Of a stretch of DNA of 64,000 nt, positions 49,374-58,567 are shown in pieces (position 1 is the stretch's first letter; each line of letters starts with the position of its first letter). Both the position numbers and the translations under genes were made by a program. Location: NCBI RefSeq assembly GCF_030158645.1, contig NZ_JAOASO010000043.1, positions 1-64,000 of the forward strand, given 5' to 3'. The stretch is from Hydrogenophaga sp. (GTDB taxonomy: Bacteria; Pseudomonadota; Gammaproteobacteria; Burkholderiales; Burkholderiaceae_C). The notes under the pieces were generated by a model, which was not told the DNA's origin, ran no database searches, and saw nothing but the letters and a program-made list of their open reading frames with translations.

Positions 49374-49848
49374 AATGATGATGTCCGTGCGCGCCGTGCG
49401 CATGGCCGTGTGAAATCTCTTCCGCACTCGCCGCTTTCACATCCACCACCTTGACGGCGAACTTCAGTGTCTGCCCGGCCATGGGGTGGTTGCCGTCCAG
49501 GTGCACCGTGTCGCCCTTGATCTTCATCACGGTGAACACGTGCTGCTGGCCTTTGTCGTCGCTGCCTTCGAGCTGACCGCCGACCTTCACGCCCGGTGGA
49601 AAGTCGCGCTTGGGCATGGTGGTCACCAGGCTCTCGTCGCGCACGCCGAACGCGTCTTCGGGCGGCAGCACCAGCGTGGCGGCGAAGCCGGGCTCCTGGC
49701 CTTCCAGCGCCTTCTCGATGCCCGGCAGCGTGTTGCCGTAGCCGCCGTGCAAATACGCGCGCGGCTCCTTGCCGTCTTCGAGCACCTTGCCCTGGGCATC
49801 GGTGGCGCGGAAGGTGAGGGTGACGATGGTGTCTTTGGTGATCTTCAT
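49372..49848 (-). CDS. slyD: FKBP-type peptidyl-prolyl cis-trans isomerase SlyD-like
   Basis: LTFRATDAQGKVLE...LHGGYGNTLPGIEKALEGQEPG...PPEDAFGVRDESLV...DGNHPMAGQTLKFAVKVVDV; His-rich tail HGHAHGAHGHHH. Confidence 0.93.
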   Translation of the reverse strand: MKITKDTIVTLTFRATDAQGKVLEDGKEPRAYLHGGYGNTLPGIEKALEGQEPGFAATLVLPPEDAFGVRDESLVTTMPKRDFPPGVKVGGQLEGSDDKGQQHVFTVMKIKGDTVHLDGNHPMAGQTLKFAVKVVDVKAASAEEISHGHAHGAHGHHH

Positions 49849-49868
49849 GTTGTGTCTCGCAAACAGGT

Positions 49869-50474
49869 TCAGCGCGCAGGGCGCATGGCGGATTTGGGGC
49901 GGAAGGCCTTGCAGACCTCGTCGTTGGTTTCGAGGTAGGGCCCGCCGATGAGGTCGATGCAGTAGGGCACGGCGGCAAAGATGCCGTTGACCTTCTGCGA
50001 GCCGTCGGCGTTCTTCAAACCTTCCAGCGTTTCGGCAATCGCCTTGGGCTGGCCTGGCAGGTTCAGGATCAGGCTCTGGTCGCGGATCACGGCCACTTGG
50101 CGCGAGAGGATGGCAGTGGGCACAAAGGTCAGGCTGATCTGGCGCATCTGTTCGCCAAAGCCCGGCATCTCCTTGTGCGCCACGGCCAGCGTGGCCTCGG
50201 GCGTCACGTCGCGCAGCGCCGGGCCGGTGCCGCCGGTGGTGAGCACGAGTGAGCAGCCCGCCTCGACCAACTCGATCAGCGTGGCGCTGATGCGCTCCAC
50301 CTCGTCGGGGATCAGGCGGGGCTCGAAGGTGATGGGGTTTTTGAGCGCGCGCGTGAGCCACTCCTGCAGCGCGGGCAGCCCCTTGTCTTCGTACACACCG
50401 GTGCTGGCGCGGTCGCTGATGGACACGATGCCGATGCGCACCGGGTCTTCTTGTGGACGGGTGGTTTCGTTCAT
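49869..50474 (-). CDS. mog: Molybdopterin adenylyltransferase
   Basis: IGIVSISDRASTGVYEDKGLPALQEWL; LVLTTGGTGPALRDVTPEATLAV; LPGQPKAIAETL. Confidence 0.93.
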   Translation of the reverse strand: MNETTRPQEDPVRIGIVSISDRASTGVYEDKGLPALQEWLTRALKNPITFEPRLIPDEVERISATLIELVEAGCSLVLTTGGTGPALRDVTPEATLAVAHKEMPGFGEQMRQISLTFVPTAILSRQVAVIRDQSLILNLPGQPKAIAETLEGLKNADGSQKVNGIFAAVPYCIDLIGGPYLETNDEVCKAFRPKSAMRPAR

Positions 50475-51124
50475 GCGGGGTCTTCTTCCACCGGCGCATC
50501 GGGTTCGTCCGAGCCCTGGTTCAACGCGGCCTTGACCAGCTGGAAAATTTCGCGGTAGGCCTTGCCGTGGCGCACCGCTTCACCGGCGCGCTCCAGCGCC
50601 TCGTTGGCCTGCGCGTCCTTGCGGGCCTGGCGGATCAGCGCGCGCAGTTGTTGCACGTCGGTGTCCGGCGCCTGTTCCAGCCAGCGCGTGAGCGCGTCGT
50701 CGTTGGCGATGAGTTGGTCGCGCCATTGTTCGGCCAGGTGCAGCGACAAGGTGCCTTTGGCGGACCCCTTGTTCTGCTCGTCCAGTGCGGCTTCCACCTC
50801 GGCCAGCGTGGCTTCGCTCACGCCGCGCATGAGCTTGCCGATGTACTGCATCTGGCGGCGGCGGCCTTCAAAGTTGGTGATTTTCTTGCAGTCGTTGACC
50901 GCGTCCACCAGTTTCTCCGACAGGTCGAGCCGCTTCATCAGGTCGGCGCGCAGCGTGAGCAGGCTCTCGCCGAGCTGTTGCAGCCGATCGCTGTACTTTT
51001 TGAGATCGGTCTTGCTCATGTCGTCGGAACCCTTGAGCTCGCGCTTGAGTTCCAGGTCCAGCTCGCTGCCCAGGGCGACGAACTGGCCGCGGACGAAATA
51101 GCCTTTGGTGGGTTTGCGGGACAT
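50471..51124 (-). CDS. yjgA: Ribosome-associated protein YjgA/DarP (DUF615)
   Basis: LDLSEKLVDAVNDCKKITNFEGRRRQMQYIGKLMR; EQWRDQLIANDDALTRWLE. Confidence 0.93.
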   Translation of the reverse strand: MSRKPTKGYFVRGQFVALGSELDLELKRELKGSDDMSKTDLKKYSDRLQQLGESLLTLRADLMKRLDLSEKLVDAVNDCKKITNFEGRRRQMQYIGKLMRGVSEATLAEVEAALDEQNKGSAKGTLSLHLAEQWRDQLIANDDALTRWLEQAPDTDVQQLRALIRQARKDAQANEALERAGEAVRHGKAYREIFQLVKAALNQGSDEPDAPVEEDPA

Positions 51125-51221
51125 GTGGGGTCTCAAAAGGGGAGGGCTGCACGCTGGGCAGCATGGGCATCTGCGCGCGATGCAGCGCCCGGGTAGGGCG
51201 GCCAGTATCATAGCCGTCGAT

Positions 51222-52652
51222 ATGAAAAATGCCCCCCACACCCCGGCCCAGCCCACCGCCTCAAGCTCGGCCAACGCCCCGCTCCCCGGTTTCCAGTACG
51301 CCCGCAGCCAGTTTGAAGAGCTGGTCGATCTCGCCCTGTCGCACGCCCAACAGCTCGGCGCGGCCGATGCCGCCGCCGAGGTGTCCGAAGGCGCTGGCCT
51401 GAGCGTGTCGGTGCGCAAGGGCGAGCTGGAGAACGTGGAGCGCAACCGCGACAAGTCGCTCGGCGTCACGGTGTACCTGGGCCAGAAACGCGGCAACGCG
51501 TCCACCTCCGATTTCTCCGCCGCTGCGGTGCGCCAGACGGTGCAGGCCGCTTATGACATCGCCCGCTTCACCGCCGAAGACCCCATGGCCGGCCTGCCCG
51601 ACGTGGCCGATGTGGCCGACAGCTACCTCGACCTTGACCTGTTCCACCCCTGGGCGCTGAACTCCGAAGAGGCCATGCGCATCGCGCTGGAATGCGAAGC
51701 CGCGGCCTTTGCCACCAGCAAGAAGATCAACAACAGCGAAGGCGCCGGCGTGTCGGCCCAGCAGTCGCACTTTTTCACCGCCCACATGCGCGACGGTGCG
51801 CGCTCGGGTGCCGGCATCTTCAGCGGCGGTTACGCCAGCTCGCGCCACAGCCTGTCGGTGGCACCCATCGCAGGCAAAGGCGCCAACATGCAGCGCGACT
51901 ATTGGTACAGCTCGCAGCGTTCGCCGCAAGACCTGGCTTCTCCGCAGGCCGTGGGCCGCTACGCCGCCGAACGCACCCTCGCGCGCCTGAACGGCCGCAA
52001 GATCGCCACCACCGAATGCCCGGTGCTGTTCGAGTCGCCCATGGCCGCCGGCCTGCTGGGCGCCTACGTGCAGGCCACCAGCGGCGGCGCGCTCTACCGC
52101 AACACCACCTTTTTGCCCAACAGCCTGGGCAAGCGCGTGCTGGCCAAACACATCGACATTCTCGAAGACCCTCACCTGCGCAACGGCAAGGGAAGCTCGC
52201 CGTTCGACGATGAAGGCGTGCGCACGGCCAAGCGCAAGGTGGTGTCGGCCGGCAAGGTGCAGGGCTACTTTCTGTCCACCTACTCGGCGCGCAAGCTCGG
52301 CATGCGCACCACCGGCAACGCGGGCGGTTCGCACAACCTCACGCTCACCAGCCGCCTCACGCAGCCCGGTGACGACCTGCGCGCCATGCTCCAGAAGCTC
52401 GGCCGCGGTCTGATGGTCACCGAGCTCATGGGCCAGGGCGTGAACTACGTGACCGGCGACTATTCGCGCGGCGCCTCGGGCTACTGGGTGGAGAACGGCG
52501 AGATCGCTTACCCGGTGCACGAGATCACCATCGCCGGCAACTTGAAAGACATGTTTCAAGGCATCGAGGCGGTGGGTGCGGATGCGTACAACTTCGGCGC
52601 CAAGACGGTGGGCTCGATCCTGGTCAACCGGATGAAGATCGCCGGCAGCTGA
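51222..52652 (+). CDS. pmbA: Metalloprotease PmbA (TldD/PmbA family)
   Basis: EGAGLSVSVRKGELENVERNRDKSLGVTVYLGQKRGNASTSDFS...TGDYSRGASGYWVENGEIAYPVHEITIAGNLKDMF. Confidence 0.95.
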   Translation: MKNAPHTPAQPTASSSANAPLPGFQYARSQFEELVDLALSHAQQLGAADAAAEVSEGAGLSVSVRKGELENVERNRDKSLGVTVYLGQKRGNASTSDFSAAAVRQTVQAAYDIARFTAEDPMAGLPDVADVADSYLDLDLFHPWALNSEEAMRIALECEAAAFATSKKINNSEGAGVSAQQSHFFTAHMRDGARSGAGIFSGGYASSRHSLSVAPIAGKGANMQRDYWYSSQRSPQDLASPQAVGRYAAERTLARLNGRKIATTECPVLFESPMAAGLLGAYVQATSGGALYRNTTFLPNSLGKRVLAKHIDILEDPHLRNGKGSSPFDDEGVRTAKRKVVSAGKVQGYFLSTYSARKLGMRTTGNAGGSHNLTLTSRLTQPGDDLRAMLQKLGRGLMVTELMGQGVNYVTGDYSRGASGYWVENGEIAYPVHEITIAGNLKDMFQGIEAVGADAYNFGAKTVGSILVNRMKIAGS

Positions 52653-52687
52653 TGTAGTCGACGGCCACCGGCCACCCCGAATTCACC

Positions 52688-53575
52688 ATGCGCCCCGAGG
52701 CCCTCGCCCTGCTCGCGGCGGGCTGCTGGGCGATCGCCAGCCTCTTTTCGGCGCCCGCGGCGCAGCGCTTGGGCGCGTTTGCCTTCAGCCGCTGGCGCAT
52801 GCTGTTTGCCAGCCTCATCTTGTGGTGCATTGCCCTGTCCACCGGCGGCTGGCGCGGCTTGCACGCGTCCGCCATCGGGCTGCTGGCGGTGTCCGGCGTG
52901 ATCGGTATCTTCATTGGCGACACCGCGCTGTTCGCCTGCATGAACCGGCTCGGACCGCGCCGCTCGGGCGTGTTGTTTGCCACGCACGCCCTGTTTTCGG
53001 CATTGATCGCGTGGATGGTGCTGGGCGAAAATTTGTGGGGCTGGTCGCTGGTGGGCAGTGGATTGCTCGTGAGTGGTGTGATGCTGGCCATCGTGTGGGG
53101 CCGACGCGGCGATGAACAACACGGCTGGGAGCAGACCCGGGGCCGCCTGGTGGTGGGGGTCGCGCTGGGACTGCTGGCGGCGCTGTGCCAGTCGGTGGCC
53201 ACGCTGATGCTCAAGCCGCTCATGACCACGGGCATCGATGCCGTGGCGGGCTCGGCGGTGCGCATGAGCACGGCCTTGCTGTCCCATGTGGCGCTGCTGG
53301 CTTGCGGCTGGGCTGGTGCCCGTGCCCAGGCCCGCGTCCGACTGCAGGATGCGGCCCTGACCTTCGCCAGCGCCGCCGTCGCGATGGCGCTGGGCATGAC
53401 GCTGATCCTGCAGGCCATGAAGCACGGCCAGGCAGGGCTGGTGGCCATTCTGTCGTCGGTGACACCGATCCTGATCCTGCCCGCGCTCTGGTTGGTGTAC
53501 AGGCGCCGTCCCGCCTGGGGCGCCTGGGCGGGCGCTGCGCTGGCCGTGGCGGGAACCGCGCTGACCCTGCGCTGA
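52688..53575 (+). CDS. DMT/EamA family transporter
   Basis: Two EamA halves with about 10 hydrophobic helices; GIFIGDTALFACMNRLGPRRSGVLFATHALFSALIAWMVLGE. Confidence 0.9.
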   Translation: MRPEALALLAAGCWAIASLFSAPAAQRLGAFAFSRWRMLFASLILWCIALSTGGWRGLHASAIGLLAVSGVIGIFIGDTALFACMNRLGPRRSGVLFATHALFSALIAWMVLGENLWGWSLVGSGLLVSGVMLAIVWGRRGDEQHGWEQTRGRLVVGVALGLLAALCQSVATLMLKPLMTTGIDAVAGSAVRMSTALLSHVALLACGWAGARAQARVRLQDAALTFASAAVAMALGMTLILQAMKHGQAGLVAILSSVTPILILPALWLVYRRRPAWGAWAGAALAVAGTALTLR

Positions 53576-53707
53576 GCGCAGCGAGGCGGGGGCATGAGGC
53601 GTTGACCCGACCCTCAGCCTCTTGCGGCGCTGCTACTGCCGAGGCGTTATTGCGATCCGGCGGCATCGTCGATACGGTCGATTCCCTCACAACTTCGGGA
53701 GGGTGTC

Positions 53708-55573
53708 ATGTCACCAGCAGGTTCTTCCATGGGCGCCGCAGGTCGCGCGAAAGTCGGCAGGCGTTTTGATCGGCTGTGGCGCCACCTGCAGGTGCTCGCA
53801 GCAACTGCGGCGATGGGTGGGTTCATCGGGCAAGCCCAGGCCACGTTCCCCGGCGAGAACGGCGTCATCGTGTTCAACAGCGGTGGGTCGGAATCCATCA
53901 TCGGCAGGGTCTCGCCCGGCAGCAGCACCGTCACCATGCTGACCCAGGGATACGCGCCCAAGGTGTCGCCCAACGGGAAAAAAGTGGCGTTTCTGAGGGG
54001 CAAGTACAGAGACCTCAAAGACGTTTACGTGATGAACATCGACGGCTCCGGCGTCGTCAAGTTGACCGAAACCCCGGTGGCGACCGCGGTGGCGTGGTTC
54101 TCCGACGGAACCAGGTTGGCCTACACGGTGGCCGCATCCACACTCGCCATGGCGGACCTCTGGACCATGAGGGCGGATGGCACCGACAAAATCCGCGTCC
54201 GCGCGTTGACGGAGGCGCTGTACGGGATGGATTGGTCACCGTCGAGCGACGCGTTTGTCTTCGCCGGGACCGGCTACGTCTACGTGGCGGACATGGTGAA
54301 CCCGCTGTCGAATCCGATTCATCCAGGCCACATGCCTTCCTGGGCGCCGGACGGAAAGAAGATCGTCTTTGGTGGAAGTCAGGGCTACCAGGGTCTTGCA
54401 GAAATCAGGCCAGACGGGACAGGCTATCGCGTGTTGCCGCCTGACAATACCTTCACAGGGACCAACGCCATCTCCCCAGATGGCACGCTCATCGCTGGTG
54501 GTATCGCTTCGAACGGGTCTCAATTGGCGACCCGTGCCCCCGCCGGCGTCCCCACCACGTTCACCTGGCCCACCGCCGTCGGTAACGTGGATTGGGGTCG
54601 GGTGCCGAAGAACTGTTTTGCCAGCACGCCGGAGGGCGGTGGCGGGGTGCTGGCCGACGATGTGGATGCCTACGCAGACCAATGCGCCATCGCCCTTGTG
54701 CCCGAACCCGTGGCCAGCGGTGTGCTGGCGCAGGCGGTGGCGGTGGGGTCCAATGGACGCGTCCATGCCCGCACGCTGAAGGCCAATCCCTCGGGCGGCA
54801 ATCCTGTGTGGGGCCCTTTCACGGTGATCCCCGGCTTGTCGGGCAACCCCGATGGTGTGAGCGCGAAAAAACTCGCCATCGCGGCGGCCAGGGACGGCAG
54901 TTTCCAGGTGGCCATCACCATCGCCGGCGACAACACGGTGGCCCACGCCCTGCAGTACCCCAACGGCACCTGGTCCGGTTTCAGCCGCCTGGACGGCTTC
55001 TCGGGGTCTCCCGATTTCCAGGCTCGCGATGTCGCCATCGCCATCAATGGAAGTTCGGCCAGTTCAGCGGGCAACGCGCAGGTGATCGCCAACGGTCTGG
55101 TGGGCGGCAGCGTGTTTCACCGGGTCCGTTGGCCGGCGGGCAACTGGACACCCTTTTCGCAGGTGCCCGGTGCGCAAACGTTGGACACACAGGCGCTGGC
55201 CATCGCTTCCTCGGACGATCTCAACACGAACCTGCTGGTCATCACGACCCAGGGCATCGTCAAACAGGTGCTTCGGGATCCGGACGGGAACTGGGGTGGC
55301 TGGGTCAACGTGGGAACACCGTTGGGCATGCAGTTCAACGAGGCCAGCGACGTGGCGATCACACGCACCGAACTGGCGGGCAACCCCGCCCATGTCATGT
55401 TGTTGGACTCGAAGAGCCGGGCGTACTTCCAGGTGCGCGCCCATCCGAATCTGGCGGCTTCCTGGCAGGGGGTTGTGCCCACCGTGAGCGTCACCACCGA
55501 CGGTCGAACGGTGTCGATCTCTTCTGCGGGGAGCGGGAGCATCCTGCTGACCACGCGCGTTGACCCGCCGTGA
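53708..55573 (+). CDS. Exported beta-propeller (TolB/PD40-like) protein
   Basis: Signal-like N-terminus; NGKKVAFLRGKYRDLKDVYVMNIDGSG, GTRLAYTV, PDGKKIVFGGS PD40 repeats; C-terminal repetitive half; GGGAGG SD-like upstream. Confidence 0.75.
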   Translation: MSPAGSSMGAAGRAKVGRRFDRLWRHLQVLAATAAMGGFIGQAQATFPGENGVIVFNSGGSESIIGRVSPGSSTVTMLTQGYAPKVSPNGKKVAFLRGKYRDLKDVYVMNIDGSGVVKLTETPVATAVAWFSDGTRLAYTVAASTLAMADLWTMRADGTDKIRVRALTEALYGMDWSPSSDAFVFAGTGYVYVADMVNPLSNPIHPGHMPSWAPDGKKIVFGGSQGYQGLAEIRPDGTGYRVLPPDNTFTGTNAISPDGTLIAGGIASNGSQLATRAPAGVPTTFTWPTAVGNVDWGRVPKNCFASTPEGGGGVLADDVDAYADQCAIALVPEPVASGVLAQAVAVGSNGRVHARTLKANPSGGNPVWGPFTVIPGLSGNPDGVSAKKLAIAAARDGSFQVAITIAGDNTVAHALQYPNGTWSGFSRLDGFSGSPDFQARDVAIAINGSSASSAGNAQVIANGLVGGSVFHRVRWPAGNWTPFSQVPGAQTLDTQALAIASSDDLNTNLLVITTQGIVKQVLRDPDGNWGGWVNVGTPLGMQFNEASDVAITRTELAGNPAHVMLLDSKSRAYFQVRAHPNLAASWQGVVPTVSVTTDGRTVSISSAGSGSILLTTRVDPP

Positions 55574-55654
55574 GCCCTTGGGCATTCGATGCGCTGCGCA
55601 GCGGCCCGCGCGCTGCGCCTGGTTCTGAAGCTTGCGCCGGAGCCCGGTTTTGGG

Positions 55655-56107
55655 TCAGCCAGCCAGCGCAGCCTTGACCGCCGCTGACACCATGCCCATG
55701 TCGGCCTTGCCGGCCAGGCGTGTTTTCACCGCGCCCATGACCTTGCCCATGTCGCCGGGACCGGTTGCGCCGAGCTCGGCCACGATGGCCTTCACTTCGG
55801 CAGTCACCTCTTCGGCCGAGAGGCGTGCGGGCAGGTAGGCCTGCAACACCTTCAGCTCGGCGCTTTCCTTGTCGGCCAGGTCCATGCGCTCGGCCTTGGT
55901 GAAGGCTTCGATGCTGTCCTTGCGCTGCTTGATCAGCTTGTCGACGATGGCGACCACCATGGCGTCGTCGAGCTCCACGCGGTCGTCCACTTCCTTCTGC
56001 TTCATGGTTATCGCTGAGATAAGCAGACGGATGGTGCCCAGGCGCTCGCTGTCCTTGGCGCGCATGGCGGCCTTCATGTCTTCGGTGATCTGTTCCTTGA
56101 GGCTCAT
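55655..56107 (-). CDS. yqeY: GatB/YqeY domain-containing protein
   Basis: LKEQITEDMKAAMRAKDSERLGTIRLLISAITMKQKEVD...GATGPGDMGKVMGAVKTRLAGKADMGMVSAAVKAAL. Confidence 0.95.
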   Translation of the reverse strand: MSLKEQITEDMKAAMRAKDSERLGTIRLLISAITMKQKEVDDRVELDDAMVVAIVDKLIKQRKDSIEAFTKAERMDLADKESAELKVLQAYLPARLSAEEVTAEVKAIVAELGATGPGDMGKVMGAVKTRLAGKADMGMVSAAVKAALAG

Positions 56108-56148
56108 GGGGACTCCTGTGGGTGGTGAAGAGAATGTTCAGGAAACAA

Positions 56149-56182
56149 AAAAGCCCGCTTGAACGTCTTCCAGCGGGCTTTT
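56149..56182 (-). terminator. Rho-independent terminator downstream of rpsU
   Basis: aaaagcccgct-N12-agcgggctttt 11-bp stem with flanking A/T tracts. Confidence 0.75.
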
Positions 56183-56212
56183 GGGCAACCGGGCGAACCC
56201 GGCGGCACAGAC

Positions 56213-56425
56213 TCAGTACAGCTTCTTGGGCAGCTGCATCGAGCGCACACGCTTGTAGTGGCGCTTGACGGCGGCGGCCTTCTTGCGCTTGCGCTCGGCG
56301 GTGGGCTTTTCGTAAAACTCACGGGCGCGCAGGTCGGTCAGCAAGCCGAGCTTTTCGATGGTGCGCTTGAAACGGCGCAGAGCGACGTCGAAGGGTTCGT
56401 TGTCTTTTACACGGATGGTCGTCAT
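56213..56425 (-). CDS. rpsU: 30S ribosomal protein S21
   Basis: [59 protein letters not shown]. Confidence 0.98.
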   Translation of the reverse strand: MTTIRVKDNEPFDVALRRFKRTIEKLGLLTDLRAREFYEKPTAERKRKKAAAVKRHYKRVRSMQLPKKLY

Positions 56426-56563
56426 GGGCGAGAAATGTCCAGAATGCGCGGAAAGAGGATGTTCGGGAAGATCGGGCCCAAGCGTCGTATCCGCAAAATG
56501 CCCCGTCGTTAACTAGTATTGGCAGACGGGGATTTGCCAGCAAAGCCTTGGATTATAGCCACT

Positions 56564-57781
56564 TCAATCCGATTGGCTACCCAGAGCCAGCGCGCACGCA
56601 TGCGCACTCGCCCAGGCCCACTGGAAGTTGTAACCGCCCAGCCAGCCGGTCACATCCACCACCTCGCCAATGAAATACAGGCCCGGTTGCTTCGATTCCA
56701 GGGTTTGCGACGAGAGATCGCGTGTGTCCACCCCGCCCAGCGTCACTTCGGCTTTTTTGTAGCCCTCGGTGCCGGTGGGGGTGATTTCCCAGCGGGAGAG
56801 GCGCTCGGCCAGCCGGGTCAGGGCCTTGTCGGACGCTTCGGCCACCGGCCGTTGCCAGTCGGCGTCCTGCTGGACCCAGGCGTCGGCCAGGCGGCTGGGC
56901 ACGAGGCCGGCGAGTTCGTTGACCAGCAGTTTGCGGGAAGAGGCCTTGGCGCGCGCCAGGGCAGCGGGCAGGTCGGCGTCGGGCGCCAGGTTGAGGCGGA
57001 TCGGCGTGCCTTCTTGCCAGTAGCTGGAGATCTGCAGCACGGCCGGGCCGGAGAGGCCACGGTGGGTGAAGAGCAGGTCTTCCAGAAATGCCATCTGCGT
57101 TTTTTTCTGACCGGTCTCGATGCGCACAGGCAGCGCCAGACCGGACAGCTCGGCGTATGGCGACCAATGGTCGCCGTCGAAGGTCATGGGCACCAGGCCC
57201 GGACGTGGCTCGACCAGGCGCAAGCCGAACTGCTTCGCCAGCCGAAAGCCGAAGTCGGTGGCACCAATCTTGGGGATGGACAGGCCGCCGGTGGCCACCA
57301 CCACGGAGCGGCTGCGCACCGGGCCGCGGTCGGTGTCGAGCTCGTACACGCCGTCGCCGTCCACCCGAATGGCCTTCACGCCACAAGGTTGCCAGCGCTG
57401 CACGCCGCCCGCATCGCACTCGCGCAGCAGCATCTCGATCAGGTCTTCGGCCGAGCGGTCGCAGAACAGCTGGCCTTTGTGCTTTTCATGAAAGGCAATG
57501 CCGTGCCGCTGCAGCAGCCCGATGAAATTGGCAGGCGTGTAGCGCGATAGCGCCGAGCGGCAGAAGTTCGGGTTGGCGCTGATGAAGTGCTTGTGCGGCG
57601 CGTGGGGGTCGAGGTCGCGGTTGGTGAAATTGGCGCGCCCGCCGCCCGAGATGCGGATCTTTTCGGCCACCTTCTCGCTGTGGTCGAGCACGAGCACCCG
57701 CAGGCCTCGTTGACCGGCGATACCGGCACAGAAGAGGCCGGCGGCGCCAGCGCCGATGACGATGGCGTCGAAGTTTTGCAT
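56564..57781 (-). CDS. NAD(P)/FAD-dependent oxidoreductase (HI0933/BaiN family)
   Basis: FDAIVIGAGAAGLFCAGIAGQRGLRVLVLDHSEKVAEKIRISGGGRANFTN; GGYNFQWAWASA C-terminus. Confidence 0.95.
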   Translation of the reverse strand: MQNFDAIVIGAGAAGLFCAGIAGQRGLRVLVLDHSEKVAEKIRISGGGRANFTNRDLDPHAPHKHFISANPNFCRSALSRYTPANFIGLLQRHGIAFHEKHKGQLFCDRSAEDLIEMLLRECDAGGVQRWQPCGVKAIRVDGDGVYELDTDRGPVRSRSVVVATGGLSIPKIGATDFGFRLAKQFGLRLVEPRPGLVPMTFDGDHWSPYAELSGLALPVRIETGQKKTQMAFLEDLLFTHRGLSGPAVLQISSYWQEGTPIRLNLAPDADLPAALARAKASSRKLLVNELAGLVPSRLADAWVQQDADWQRPVAEASDKALTRLAERLSRWEITPTGTEGYKKAEVTLGGVDTRDLSSQTLESKQPGLYFIGEVVDVTGWLGGYNFQWAWASAHACALALGSQSD

Positions 57782-57807
57782 GGCGCGCAGTGTAGGCGCC
57801 CCGGCGT

Positions 57808-58494
57808 TCAGCCGTTGCTTCGGCTTCGCTCCGCCAGCACGGCCGCCTTGCGGGTGAGACGGTCGATTTCCCCGGTGATGTCCGACAGCACGTTGGCCAC
57901 TACCGCGAATTCGCGGCCGTGTTGCCCGGCCCGCGCGGCGATCACCTGCGCGTTGAAGCTCACCACTTTCGCTTCCTTGGCCACGCTCTGGATGTCGTCC
58001 ACGATGCCGGCGAGCTCTTTCATCATGGCGTCGGAACGGGCCTTGGCGACTTCGTCGAAGGCCGTGGTGGCGGTGTTGAGGGCTTCGAGAATGCGGTCGG
58101 TGTGACCGACCAGCTCGGCGGTGGTCGCCCCCGCGCGCGGGTTGGCGGCTCCGATCTGGTCGAGTGCACTGCGCACGAGTTGCATGAAGTCCTGAACCAC
58201 GGGGCCGACCCCGCGTGGGCCCTGGTAGGTGTCGTTGATTTGGCGGGCGCTGGCGGGCTCGAGATGTGCACCGGCGTCCAGCAGATGCCGCTGACTTTCG
58301 GTGAAGATCTGCAGGCTGCGCTGGGCGGCTTGCAGCCGAACCCCATCGCCCTGCGCAGCGAGCACGGTCTGCAGGATCATGCGTTGCGACAGCATGCGCT
58401 GGCGCGCCGCGAGGTTCACCAGCGAGAGGCCCGCGATGTGGGCCGGCGTGTCGGTGCGCTGAACGGCGGTGTTGGGAGCGGCGAGTGTGGTCAT
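57808..58494 (-). CDS. PilJ-type/methyl-accepting chemotaxis-like soluble protein
   Basis: LSLVNLAARQRMLSQRMILQTVLAAQGD PilJ-type motif; KVVSFNAQVIAARAGQHGREFAVVANVLSDITGEI partial MCP signalling motif; no obvious TM helix. Confidence 0.75.
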   Translation of the reverse strand: MTTLAAPNTAVQRTDTPAHIAGLSLVNLAARQRMLSQRMILQTVLAAQGDGVRLQAAQRSLQIFTESQRHLLDAGAHLEPASARQINDTYQGPRGVGPVVQDFMQLVRSALDQIGAANPRAGATTAELVGHTDRILEALNTATTAFDEVAKARSDAMMKELAGIVDDIQSVAKEAKVVSFNAQVIAARAGQHGREFAVVANVLSDITGEIDRLTRKAAVLAERSRSNG

Positions 58495-58567
58495 GCCGAA
58501 CACCAAGCAATCGCCGGGCCACGGCTGTGCGTGCCCAGCCCGCGCGTTGCGCACCAGCGTGGCGCGC

